A stretch of DNA of 64,000 bases, from positions 138,400 through 202,399 of the forward strand of contig WIDE01000031.1 of NCBI GenBank assembly GCA_015039315.1, read 5' to 3'. Both the position numbers and the translations under genes were made by a program. The DNA is from Clavulina sp. PMI_390. Its lineage: Eukaryota > Basidiomycota > Agaricomycetes > Cantharellales > Hydnaceae. Of this stretch, positions 47,920 to 59,451 are shown one piece after another. Each line of letters opens with the position of its first letter. Position 1 is the stretch's first letter. The notes under the pieces were generated by a model. It was not told the DNA's origin, did not search any database, and saw only the letters and a list, made by a program, of their open reading frames with translations.

Positions 47920-50188
47920 ATGGAGAGCATTCCATCTAGCACCTGGTACAACGCCATAATGGCTGGGATCTTGCTAATGCTCGCCACGATCCTTCGCTCC
48001 AAAACTGTCTTGAGGACAGTGAGACTTCCCCCAGGTCCGAGAGGACTTCCGTGGATAGGCCAAGCTCTCCAAATGCCCATGTTCCACATTCAGCTCTACT
48101 ATACGCGGCTATACAAGATCTATGGTATGCAACCAGCACGCTCTACAGCTACGTCGCTCAATAAACCATAATTCTTAGGTGACATTTATACACTAACAGC
48201 CCTCGGACACAAGATCATCGTCCTCAATACCTATGAAATTGCATTCGAAGTTTTTGGAAGGCATGGCGCAATCAATTGTAACAGACCACCGAACCCATTC
48301 ATGACTCGATTGTTAGTGAGACCTTCATTTTTCCCACGAGAAAACAAATAGACTGAGCTGATGTTTCATTTTTCAAATGGAAGCCTCGGTTTAGACAAAG
48401 TTATCGTGTTGATGAATACCAACAAAGATTGGAAAGAGGGCAGGCGACTTTATCAGACGGTGTATGGCAAGGAGTCATCTCGGACGCACTATTCCAAAGA
48501 TATCACCTTTCACGCAAGAAATTATATCCTTGATGGACTCGAACGCGCACAAGATCAGGATTGCGGATTGTGAGTCACCTTGTGCCTTTGGTATCATGTA
48601 GCAATGCCTTACCTATTTAGAGCTCAGGCTTGATATAGCTGTGCATAAAATGGCATTGCAGTCAACCTACGGGCTATCTCTAAAGGACGATGATCCAGTG
48701 AGTGAACAATAGTATTTTGGTACATTCGATCCTCAATCTCGGGTCTGCAGATCTTATTAAACGCCTTGGAGGCCACTGAGGTCGCTAGCGCGAGTATTGT
48801 GCCAGGAAAGCACATTGTAAACCTACTTCCCAGTTGTAAGCTCCCGTTTATAGCGCACGAAATATTGGCCTCTGAATACTGTTGTTCGTATGTGCAGTAC
48901 AACATCTCCCAGATTGGGTGCCTTTCCAGAACTGGCGCACCGAAGCGAGAATGTCGCGGAAAGTGTTGGATCCGCTGAGCGAGATGCCTTGGCGGCGATT
49001 TCTTGCGAACAATGTTAGCGTTTAGATCTATCTCCACCAGAATCCACAAAGCAACTCACCGAGCTTCTCACTAGGCGGAAGGTGCTACCAATGAATCTTT
49101 TGCTCAGCGTATCCTCTCAGAGCAAACGTCAGACAACGCACATCTCCTGCAAACACTGGCTGCCACCAATTGTGAGTAGTCCCAACCGAGAGCTCGTCAT
49201 TGTTCAGCCTAGTAATAATATCTTGCAGTGATGGCTGGTGCCGAAGCTACTGTTGGTGTATGTCGGATTTTTATATTGGCATTGTTACTGCATCCCGAAG
49301 TGCAAAGGAAGGCGCAAGAAGAGATTGATAGGGTTGTGGGACGTGATCGAATGCCCACAATTGACGAGTAGGTCCCTTAAAGAGACATCATCCTGCCCAC
49401 ACATAGCTCACTCAACACACTCGAATGTTTAGCCAACCGGATCTCCCATACCTTGACGCGGTGATAAAGGAAGTCTTGCGTTGGCAGCCTGTGGCCCCCA
49501 TATCCAACCCAACCACTCCAAGGAGGAATGGCATGTACAAGGGTAAGCAAATAATCGTCCAATTCGTGTCCACCGCTGATTCACCGAGGGCTGATCTAAT
49601 TTAGACTACGACATTCCTCGTAATACAATTGTCATCCAGAACACCTGGTCAGTGTTGATCTCCTTCTCAAATTCACGTTGTATGTGACTTGCTCACTGCT
49701 TTTCATCCTCCTAGGGCAATCAGTCGAGATGAGACCATGTATCCGAATGGCGATTCATTCGACCCGGAGCGATGGCTCACTGACGATCCTCCAAGGGATT
49801 CCCGCCTCTGGTGCTTCGGTATTGGTCGAAGGTCTGTCCTCAAACTTGCTCATTATTGCATGCATTGAATGTTCCTTTTTTCCCGCAGGATCTGTCCTGG
49901 GATGGCGTATGCAGAAATGGTATATACCATCATTTTTATGACGCTCCTCGCGACTGTCGATATAGTGCCTGCCAAGGATGCGGACGGCAAGGAGAAGTAT
50001 GTGGATCCAAGTGTCTTGACGACGGGTCACCTCGTTAGGTGTGTACAGGCGAAATTTATTCGACGCGAAGCTCTGATTCTCATATATCCATTTTCCAAAG
50101 CATCCCTCTGCCATTCTCCTATGCTATACGCCCACGCTCAAAGGCCACAGTTTCCCTGATTCGTGAATCAATGTTGTTTGAGGGTTAG
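47920..50188 (+). CDS. cytochrome P450, P450-9 (OrdA-like)
   Basis: Last gene of the array, thirteen exons, no visible lesion. Start MESIPSSTWYNAIMAGILLM at 47920, hinge LPPGPRGLPWIG, TALGHKIIVLNTY, WKEGRRLYQ, LPDWVPFQNWRTEARMSR, I-helix MAGAEATVG near 49234, KEVLRW near 49468, AISRDETMYPNGDSF, FGIGRR joined to ICPGMAYAE (49825 to 49895), and end RESMLFEG, TAG 50186-50188. The I-helix reads AGAEAT as in P450-5. The substrate-recognition stretch after KEVLRW differs from its neighbours (PISNPTTPRRNGMYKG against PLSVPTTPRKADLYGG), so substrate preference may have shifted; this is inference. It converges on the BET4-like gene 230 bp downstream. Confidence 0.9.
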
Positions 50189-50418
50189 GTTTCCACGATC
50201 CAAAGCCCCCGTGCCCTTATTTGGTCATCGCATTGTAGCGGCTCTCACCTGGATCAATCCTATCCACCACAGTTTACATTGATGTTGTACATATCATGGT
50301 ACAAGTTAGAAAGACAAATTCGATTGAAATACAGATTCTGTTGACAAACCCCACTCTATCATCGAGGTGCTAAGGTCCACAGGAGAAGTGGGTCTGGTGC
50401 ATGCAACGGAAGATTTCG

Positions 50419-51902
50419 TCAAGCTGAAGCCTGAACAAGCTTCTTCCTCACATCTTCATAACGGCCCTTCCGCATCGGGTCAATCTTGACGAGCTGGTCG
50501 AGCAGAGGCATGACATCAACACTAGGTTTCGCCGGGGATGTAGAGGATTCAAGCTTTTGCAAGACGAGGGTGTATTGGACGATTGATTCAAGGCACCCTA
50601 CATAGTACAAAGTGCAGATTAGTGGGAACAGTAAGATGTGTGCATGCGTGGTGAATTCGTACATTTGCTATCAGGTTCTTCCTGAAGAAGGTCTTGGATG
50701 ATTTTGATTTCTCGTTGAATGACTTTGGGATCATTAGCTATGATGGGCATTCATATTAGCTTCGTTGAATTGAGTGGAGAGAACAGGACAAGTCACTTTG
50801 TGCGATGAGCCATCGATGGTAGAGCCACGCGCTCTGATCTGAAGGAAGGGTGTACATGGCTTGATTGACAAGATCAAACTCTGGAGGTGTGGTAACATTA
50901 GCAACACCGAGATTAGAGATAATTTTCTGGCGGCACCGCAGTACCTTCGTCGAGTTTTGCCGCGTCCTCGAGCTCCCGAGTAACTTCGTATATTTTTGTC
51001 CTTTGATGCCAAGCACTAAAGTTGGAGAAGTTCGCTTCGATCTTCTTCTGCGTATATGCGAGTTCTGTTGCCGGTGTCCGTGCTGGGGCTGTGGAATTGG
51101 GTGGCGGTGGTGGGAGGGACGCAAGAACATAGCGACGGTAGTTCCAAGCGTGGACTATATGCGGTAGATGGTCAGCTCGTATGATATTTATAAGGTCAGG
51201 GAGAATAGGTGATGAAGGCGTACAGTTCCGAGCGTCGGCATCCAGCATCTTCTCGACGACGAACAGCTCCCGATTCCATACCTCCCTTCGCCAGTCGAGC
51301 TCGTCATCGCGTCGAGATTCGTCATCAGGGGTTAGTGGGATGCGAGCCAGGCACCACCTCCGATGATTCCAGATCCAGTATACTTTGGGGTGCACCTTGA
51401 GCGCAGCCATGGTAAGCTGGAGGTCCTCTTGCAGGACCGCGAAGACGTTGAGGGGAGTACTGATGGCGCATAACAGATCAGGGCCACGAGTGGAACAGCA
51501 TGAGATTCAGGGAACCTTTTGGGGAAGACGGCCTCGGTGAGGATGTCTCGACGATAATTCCAGATGGTATAGAACTCAGGGTTCGCAGTTAGGAGTTGGG
51601 TTGTCTGATCAAAGGCATCTTCGGAGTAGTCTTTGGCAGCTTTCTATTATAATCGCCAAGGATACGCCTTCATGAAACAAGTCTGACTCCTATCTGTAAC
51701 TGTAAGGACTCACTTTGGCCAGAAGATCATCCTGAAGGGCAGTGTACTCTGCGATCTTCTTTCGTTCCCGTTGCTCGCGCTCTGCGGCAACTTCGTTCGG
51801 ATCCTTCGGAACTCTCTTGATTCCATGCTATTTGAAGATTCACATCGCATGGGTTCGTTAGTCCAAATAACAGAATTTCCTTCGTGTTGAGCGGCTCACC
51901 AT
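50419..51902 (-). CDS. BET4: Rab geranylgeranyltransferase alpha subunit (Bet4-like)
   Basis: Eight exons (51902-51900, 51827-51714, 51643-51516, 51459-51224, 51154-50945, 50880-50797, 50737-50663, 50597-50419) give 342 residues. Five prenyltransferase-alpha repeats are visible: PEFYTIWNYRRDIL, PKVYWIWNHRRWCL, HAWNYRRYVL, NFSAWHQRTKIY and QSAWLYHRWLI. The N-terminus MHGIKRVPKDP matches the MHG start typical of Rab GGTase alpha rather than farnesyltransferase alpha. The enzyme, with its beta subunit and Rab escort protein, attaches geranylgeranyl groups to C-terminal cysteines of Rab GTPases. The first coding exon is just the ATG, cut by GTGAGC directly after it. The exon sum divides by three, supporting the model. 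Confidence 0.92.
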
Positions 51903-53165
51903 GATGGGCGGCCACGGCTGACGGAGTCACTAATTGAATCCGAGACGCGAACAATGTTCATGCCGCTCAAAGCTTAACGCCACCCGCGACCACAACCGTA
52001 GAAACAACGCACTCAGCGGCCTAGCCATCGTCGCCAAGTGCGAAAAATCGAGGAATTTATGCTAGAAAGTCTCGCCGATCAACGCGCGCCTCGCTTCTTG
52101 GTCGTCAGCGGTCATGATGTTCGGCCAAACGCGATGGACAAAGAACGGCTCAGCCTTTCTTTATTTGGTCATACAACCCCACTTCATCTGAACTATAAAC
52201 CACTATCCATTGAGATATCCGACCACTATAGCATTCTCTTGCACTTTGTCCGTGACCTAGATATCCAGCCCTGGAGTGCGGGTCACAGGCTGTGCCTCCC
52301 CTCCCCTCGCATTCTCGCCAACCACCGTGTCCATTCTTCTTGCGCACCCTGGTGGAACTCATTCTTCACTCTTGGCATCAAATCCTTTGACGATACTTAA
52401 GCCCTCAATACATGGCTGGGGAACTGCCTTCGTCGATGGGACATGCTCAAGGTAAGTGTGGCGACAGGCCGTGCATAGAGTGTCTTTAACCATCTCACTT
52501 CCTGAGTAGTCTCAGCCATCTCCGGGGGGCATAGTAGGACCGGCTCTAAGCCACTAACCGCTCGAAATCCTACGACAGCGACTCAATCCAAATTACCAGT
52601 TCCCGCGATCGCCAAACCACGACGTGAGCCATACATTGCTTTCCCAATAACCACATAACCTCCTGAGCTCGACGTGATTTGAATATAGTATTCAATTCGC
52701 CTCGAGCAGTCGCTTCCACTTCTCGAAGAGTGCCTTCAGCATCGCCAACGACACCAACTGATAGTCCCGTATACTTCTCAGAGATCTTCGTTGGAAAAGC
52801 GGTCATATCATGTGCGTCAGAGTATCCGGAATGTTTGCTATGCGACTGACGCACATCAACAGCTAGTACCGATCTTAATCCTCCCCATTGGGCACACGGC
52901 GTCCAGATCAGTGGAAATGATGTGTCTGGCGATCGCTATCCATTCTGGATTTCAATGTGAGCAGCGTTCCCACTAGGTCTCCTGAGGAATGCTGAATGTT
53001 GGCGCATGTAGATATAGATGCGGTAATGGTGATGAGAAGCAGAGATATGAGCAAATGGTAAGTTCGTGTTCATCAAAGCTCTTCCCCCACCTGGCCTGAC
53101 CTCGTCGAAAGCTCGCGATACTGGCGGACCGCAGGCTTCTTCGCCACGTCGAATGGGCGCCTCCT
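51903..53165. other. region upstream of the kinase-like gene, probably holding its 5' exons
   Basis: A plus-strand frame at 52038-52400 reads like protein (APRFLVVSGHDVRP, TTPLHLNYKPLSIEISDHY), and further short plus-strand stretches follow (for example 52507-52610, SGGHSRTGSKPL). They may be 5' exons of the 53166-57090 gene or a separate small gene. I cannot place the junctions with confidence. Confidence 0.4.
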
Positions 53166-56100
53166 ATGATTACTTTCCAGGCGGTCGCTCCAAACATAAT
53201 GGCTATCATCACATATTCTTTGGGTGAAGATGTGTACGATGTCGCCACACTCAATACCCATCCTACGACCAAGGTACTATTTTGTTTCTTGACCCAGAGG
53301 CTGGCGTTTCTTATGATGCTTCCAGGAACGCATTTATCGTGCCTATGAAGACTTGCACCGCCGTGGCCTCCTTCACGGGTCTCCATCGCTGCGCAATGTG
53401 CTCATCGAGCGCGCGGATCCGAAAGCACACGCCAACAAAGAAGTGAAGTTCTTCATCATGGACTACTCTCGTTCACGTGCGGTAAATCTATCCAAACCAA
53501 TACCCCCACCTACAAAAGACGACCGTGTCGAATACCCGCCCCTCCCCCTCCATGATAGCGTCACAATTCCAACGTACCGCTCCATTGAGGCAGAGTTCGA
53601 GCTAAGAACCGTTAGATTCTTGCTCGATCGCCATGGAGCGAGGGCTAAGGAGGCAAGAGCGTTTGTTATGGAATTTGCCAAGCTGAACTCGGCGGAGATA
53701 ATGCGCCAGGCACGGCTGGCAGCTATCAGCCGACGACATGCTGCCGGCTCCTCGTCCACGTCAGCTGGTAGCCTTGATCCAAGTCGGAAGGAAGCAACTT
53801 CTCCAATCCCATCATCTAGTCGTCATTCCAGTTTCAATGCATCGTCGTGGGCGGATGGACTCAGGTCTCTCCTGGCGCGAGACGACACCAAGATCCCTCC
53901 GCAATGCCACGAGGTCCGTGACCTGTTCAATCTGGATGAGATCCGCGTATTCGATACGCGGCTCGACTGGATGTGGACTCGCGCCGAAGTGCAACAGATG
54001 ATGAGCCTGTTTAACGAAGCTGTGGCCCTCCTCAAGAAGAAACATCCTCCCTCTCGCTCCAGTTCCGGTCCAGTGCATCCGAGACTTGCTCAAGGAATTC
54101 AAGTGTGGGACCTTGCTCGCAAACACTTCGAGACACACACACGGCACGAGAGCGAAGACTCTGAGATTGTCCCATATCCAGCGGAGTTTCTTGCAGGGTC
54201 GGATGTCACGGCCCATTCTTGGTCGCGTAATTTACCTCCCATAGACGACGACGTTGCGTGGGCGCGGTTCATCTGGGAAGACAATTACGCAACGGGCCGT
54301 TCTGGACCCTACTACCAGGGCGTGTACGAAAGCGAGGGTGCGTGGGAGAGGATGATGCACGAAGAGCATAGGAAGTGGAGCACCTGGATCGGCCGGAACA
54401 GTATGCATGGGGGCATTCCGAAGGAGTGGACCACTATTCCTTCTCCACCGTACGTCCCTGGAGAGTTGACGCGTGTGGTTGGCCTATCCCAGACAAAGGC
54501 CGCCAAGGAACGCGAGCCACTCCACGAAGAGACGGGCGGTGATACAGACCCTGAGGACGATGAACCTGCCAAACCGCTCCTCATTAGCAGAACAAGAGGG
54601 CAAGTTGAACGAGCTCACCAGAGCCGTTCATCTACCTTGACACTTACCACTAGCTCTATGATGAGTTCCGGCTCGCTACATGTCCCTTCGGCACCACCAC
54701 AACCGCTTCTTTCGCGAAGGCTATCTGGGCAAGCCACTTCGGTTACCAGCGAGAGTTCATTTTCATCTACACTTGCTGGTCCCTCCAGACAGCTCCCTTC
54801 AAGGACACTAACCGACCTGAGGCGGCCTCCAGTTCGTATGGAAAACATGCATACGCTGCTCAACGACAAAAAACCCATCGGTTACAAGAACAAAGGGAAG
54901 GCCAAAGAGCAATTACCAATCCCTCCAACTACGCCCTATACGCGCGATCAGACATCGAGTGTACTACGTGCTCCTACTACCTCCACGTTTCCTGCCCCTC
55001 GCGCTTCCATGATCCCCACGGTCTCCGTGAAACAGTCCCTCTCTCCATTTACATCAACGTTGACGCCAATTGCGATCCCTTGGGCTTTAGATAACCCTCC
55101 ACCTCACACTCCTCGTCCCCTCCCGCGCTCCACCTCCGCCCCTTTGCCTTCTCCATTCTACAACTTGATGCATGCTGATAGCGACACCCCTGACACCGGC
55201 CGCTCATCGCAACTTGCTTCGACAAGTGCCTCAATTGCAAGTCTGCATGCCCCTTCGTCACCAGTCTCTCATACCTCACTCTCTCTTGCACAACGAACCT
55301 CTCAGAAGCGGGAGAGACCGGAGGACTTTGACAATCCCATACCGAAAAAGAGGCCGACACAATTACCCTCAACCTTTCCGGCGGTTGCGTCTCTTACTGA
55401 CGCCCAGTCACCAAGCCCTCATATGCTCACAAATTCCTCGCCACTGCGCCCCAAATCTGCCATTCCCATTCGAGTAGAGAAAAAGGCAAATGTTGCTCGT
55501 GATGCCGCTAATAGGATGAGCGGATTTGGGTCTGCATCAAATCCCCAGAAAATTAGCCAGTCCTTTCCATCACATACTATGGAGGATATACGTATTCACC
55601 ATTTGACTCCAATGAAGCCGGGGACGCTCGAACCTCAGTTGCCAAAACCTTTGCTCCACGCACATCCCAATCACAGAGACTCTCCAGAAGCTGCAGATAT
55701 GTATGTCGCCAAGGGCTTCTTCATCCCCACGATCAGACTAACGCTTGAACCCCCTGATCTGCCGTCTCCACTCCCTGGTGCGAAAATAGGTTTCACCTAT
55801 GATTCCGAGCCCAATACGAACGCCTTTGGCCCTATCGGGCAGAATGTTACCACCATCCAGGCAAATCAACACTCTCGCTTCGTGCTGCACGATAGACCTC
55901 CCGTGCCCGTTGCCGGAGATGACAAGCGGGCGTATTTAGACTTTGAATACTCCTCAACAAATATCGCACGTCGCACCAATCTTGTTAGCCGCCCTGACGT
56001 AGAGGCGTTTCAAATCCCTCAAAGCCATAAAGCCAGCGCTATGACTGCATCAATGTTAGAGACGGCCGGTGTACCTCTGAGGCAGCCTCCAGCTCCTTTT

Positions 56101-57090
56101 GGGGAAATCTCCGTCACAGAAGGTCGCTTTGTTGAGGAGCTTTCACCGCTGGCTGACCAGGCCGAGAAAACGGTTTGGAACATGCTATACCCCACCCCTC
56201 CGGTATTTGATCATCGATCTGGAGTCCCTTTGGCCCCCATCGAGACTAGCGTACCACTGTTGTCTCAATCTTCACTTGGTTCAGCCAGAGCGGCCACAAC
56301 ACACCCCCCTTCCTCTTTGACCCGACTCGCAATGACGAAACAGAAACTCATGCTTACGCTGAATCGTCGTCTGCTACGGTTGTTCTTCTTCATGGCGCTG
56401 AGGCGGGATGAGCGTGACGCCCAGTTCTACAACGCTATGCCAAAGCTACCCAAAACCCGCGGACGAGCCAAGAAGATCATAGCCAAGAACAAAGCCTCGG
56501 TTCGACCACATGACCGCGCGGCTTTAGCAGCACAACGACGCCAGCGAGAGCTCGAGAAAGCTTTTTCCCTCCGCTCTCGTATGGCGCTGCGCAATATGAT
56601 CGAGGAACACCTCATCGCGTCACGCCAACTCGCTACTGAAGGCTATTACCCCCTACCTCCCTTTGAAGTCCCCGAGGCCTATGCTCCCTACGCTCACGAA
56701 TTCATCGCGGAGATCTTTTCGACACACCCCGCATTCATCTCTATCAGAAGCGAGCATATATGGAGACCACTAGCGAGTAAAGGACAAACAAGACATTTCC
56801 ACTCTACAAGCCCTCATCAACCTTACAAATATCCGAGCTTCTTTGGTTTTGGGGAAGGAATCTTGTCGAGCGAATCATGTAGGCTTGATGAGAGAGAAGA
56901 TATGGAAGTGCAGTACCTGGCAACGCTTGGTTGGGAAACCCTAGAGGATGAAGACTTCTTCCATCGCATCTCCAAGGCATACAAGAACTTGAAAGGAGAC
57001 ACCTCGCAGCTGCCTCGTGGTAAGCGGAAGACCATGGATGAAGACGTGGGTGACGAATACGATGGGGCGAAACGCAATCGTTTTGCATAA
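53166..57090 (+). CDS. large disordered protein with degenerate protein-kinase-like segment (5' end uncertain)
   Basis: Two exons are clear: one ending TLNTHPTTK at 53273 and one from 53326 (ERIYRAYEDLHRRG) to TAA 57088-57090, about 1290 residues in all. The joined start holds a kinase C-lobe-like stretch: LHRRGLLHGSPSLRNVLIER then FFIMDYSRSRAV. This resembles the catalytic and Mg-binding loops, but the HRD Asp is absent (HGSPS) and DFG reads DYS, so it looks like a pseudokinase. A long Ser/Pro-rich low-complexity region (residues about 450-800) follows, then a basic segment (KTRGRAKKIIAKNKASVRP) and a helical C-terminus (REEHLIASRQLA-like, APYAHEFIAEIF). No known full-length family recognised. 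The ATG at 53166 is only the first in-frame one in this exon; the true start is probably upstream. Confidence 0.65.
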
Positions 57091-57522
57091 TGCTATCATT
57101 ACAATGTATCATTACTTTTTGTCGTCTTCCTTCTTGGAACTCCCTTCATCAGAGATCTTGGACCCATTCTACAGCCTCGTTAAATACTTCTCGGTTCATC
57201 ACGCCTCACATCTTCAGCACCCGCCTAACAAAAGAGAAAAGACCAAGTGTGGAATGGAGTGGGAGATGGCTTATGCTGAGCCCTTGTGATCGATATCCAG
57301 ACTGATTATCTTTATTGATTTATATACGGGAACGCCCGACATATGCAGCGTAACTGGTGTTTGCCATAACTTGAGTAGAAATCTAGATTGCGCCAAGTGT
57401 TCACCGCCACCAAGATCAAGTGAACAGTGAACTGAGTTCAATTCCTCAAGCGAAGGATTGTGAGTCTGCTTGATTGCTATTCGATAATATAGCGGGTCTT
57501 CTTCCGTTCGAAAGATAAATGA
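57091..57522. other. convergent 3' flank
   Basis: About 430 bp between the kinase-like gene and the first F-box gene. Nothing recognised. Confidence 0.5.
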
Positions 57523-58902
57523 TCAAATGTAACCTTCTTTCCGAAGGTTTGTGACTTCCCACTGGACTTGCAGACCAGTTGACGCGCTCTCCAATTTCTC
57601 CACCAGTTTTCGGAAACCTCCAGGATCGGGCACCGTCATTTCGCCGCTAAACTTGATGACTTTCAGTAAGGGGAGGAATCCCCTTTTTATGTCCGAAGGG
57701 TTATTGGACTCGGAGGGATGATCGATGCCCAACTCCACTGGAGCATGTGACGATAGTGGGGATGGGCCTATCTGCCGGGTGCTGATTAGATGAGAGATGA
57801 CATCATGTAGCAAGAAACACCCGTGGAAGATGAGCACCTCAATACGGTCGAGCTCATGCAATATAGGGAGCATAATGTGTCCCTGGACGAGACTGGCACG
57901 GAACTCGACTTCCCGCACAGAGGTCCTCATTCCGGCGAGCGACTGGAGGAAAGCGGGCGAATCAGCCTCCAAGCCGCTGTCAGATGACGGCGAGTAGGAA
58001 TACACGCCGTAAAAGACGATCCGCGACACGGCTGGGGTGTGGATGTCTAACCAGCTCAATAAGTAATTGGTGGAAATTACGGAGAGACGGGGAAGGACTA
58101 GGCGTGATGGGGATATGAATAGCGCTGTATCTGAGCTCAAGTCTATTGCCGTCTCCATTTTGAGCCATATTTGAAGATCTTCAAGGGAAGGAAGTTTGGC
58201 CAGAGTCGTGCAAACTTTTGGCCACTGTGAATGGTGGAGGTTTAGATGGAGTCTCTTCATATTCGGCCATACTACATCGAAGGATTTGGGAAGATAGCCT
58301 AGCATGTACATGAACCTGAGCCTTTTGAGAGGTGATGTAGAATAACTGATATTCCACGGCCCTTCGATTGCATTTTGGTAAGCCTCGCTAGGAGTCAGCC
58401 TTGGATCGCAAAAGAGGAATTCCTCGAGGATTGGGAACTTGGGTGCTTGGAGCAGCTGAAACAGTTCTGTGATCATCGTGGAAGGCTCCTCCGCATAATT
58501 GAAGACGAAGATCCTGCGGCATCTATTCATGTGTGGCTCAAGAAGGTGAAATACGGACCTCCACTCAGACTCCGTGTCCTCAATTTCTGTCTTTGACAGA
58601 ATGGACGGGAACGCAACGCGATTAAGCCATAGCGTCATAGGGGTGGACATAGATCTGTCCAGAAAGGTGTTTATTCGGTCAAAGTGCGCTGGGGATATTC
58701 CATGAATTTTCGATTTTGGATCAGGGGTAGGGACACAAATCTCTGCCCACATTGTCGGGTCAGCAATGGCAAGTCCTCGCCACTGAACATCGACTGCTGT
58801 GATAACGAGAAGAGTCTTTACGATGTCTTCCACCTCCACTTCGGATAAGATATAAGCGAATATCAGCAGCCACAGCTCATTCGGAAGCAATGGAGTGCTC
58901 AT
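57523..58902 (-). CDS. F-box protein, tandem copy 1
   Basis: A single uninterrupted frame of 459 residues. Residues 5-55 form a degenerate F-box: LPNELWLLIFAYILSE, then LLVITAVDVQWRGLAIADPTMWAEICV. F-box domains bind Skp1 and bring substrates to SCF ubiquitin ligases. The rest resembles irregular leucine-rich repeats (LPSLEDLQIWLKM, LPRLSVISTNYLLSWLDI, ALPILHELDRIEVLIFHGC-type units). It is one of three head-to-tail paralogs here; the shared block FLDRSMSTPMTLWLNRVAFP recurs in each. All three lack introns, unlike nearly all other genes in the window. The substrate is unknown. Confidence 0.85.
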   Translation of the reverse strand: MSTPLLPNELWLLIFAYILSEVEVEDIVKTLLVITAVDVQWRGLAIADPTMWAEICVPTPDPKSKIHGISPAHFDRINTFLDRSMSTPMTLWLNRVAFPSILSKTEIEDTESEWRSVFHLLEPHMNRCRRIFVFNYAEEPSTMITELFQLLQAPKFPILEEFLFCDPRLTPSEAYQNAIEGPWNISYSTSPLKRLRFMYMLGYLPKSFDVVWPNMKRLHLNLHHSQWPKVCTTLAKLPSLEDLQIWLKMETAIDLSSDTALFISPSRLVLPRLSVISTNYLLSWLDIHTPAVSRIVFYGVYSYSPSSDSGLEADSPAFLQSLAGMRTSVREVEFRASLVQGHIMLPILHELDRIEVLIFHGCFLLHDVISHLISTRQIGPSPLSSHAPVELGIDHPSESNNPSDIKRGFLPLLKVIKFSGEMTVPDPGGFRKLVEKLESASTGLQVQWEVTNLRKEGYI

Positions 58903-59451
58903 GAGTTATAGGATATCTTGAACTGTCGTGACACTGTAGGAATACGGTATTGATGCCAAAACAATGTGTGTAGTCTGTCCAGAAAGTACGGTACAACTTG
59001 CTCACGTAGTTGAGATAAGTTGGGCAGCAGGAATAGGAGGGCCTAACTCGGTACCGAGGTGAACGCGGACAAGCGCTATAGTGAGACCGATCAACTTGCT
59101 TAGTGGTAAAAATACTCTCATAAAATTTCCTTGGTCGTTTATTGCGCTGAATAATATTATTTCCCTAATACTGTTTATTACATCCCTGTGCAGACTTGCA
59201 AAGCATGTTCGCATGTATTGCATATTTCCGCACGCCCTCAGAATAACTAGAGAAACACCAGTAACGAGACCGAGATAGCACCATTACTTACAACCGACTA
59301 GCTTTCTACATGATCATAATAGGACTGATCTATAATGAGGCTCCAGCCCTGCATGGTAAATGGAGGCCATGCCAGTGCGGTTAAGCGAATTATGCCAGTA
59401 GGAAGGTGAGTGAACTTTTCAGCTAGACTCTCCAACCAAAGAGGCATTTAT
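58903..59451. other. intergenic between F-box copies 1 and 2
   Basis: About 550 bp, promoter of copy 1 and 3' flank of copy 2. Nothing further recognised. Confidence 0.45.
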
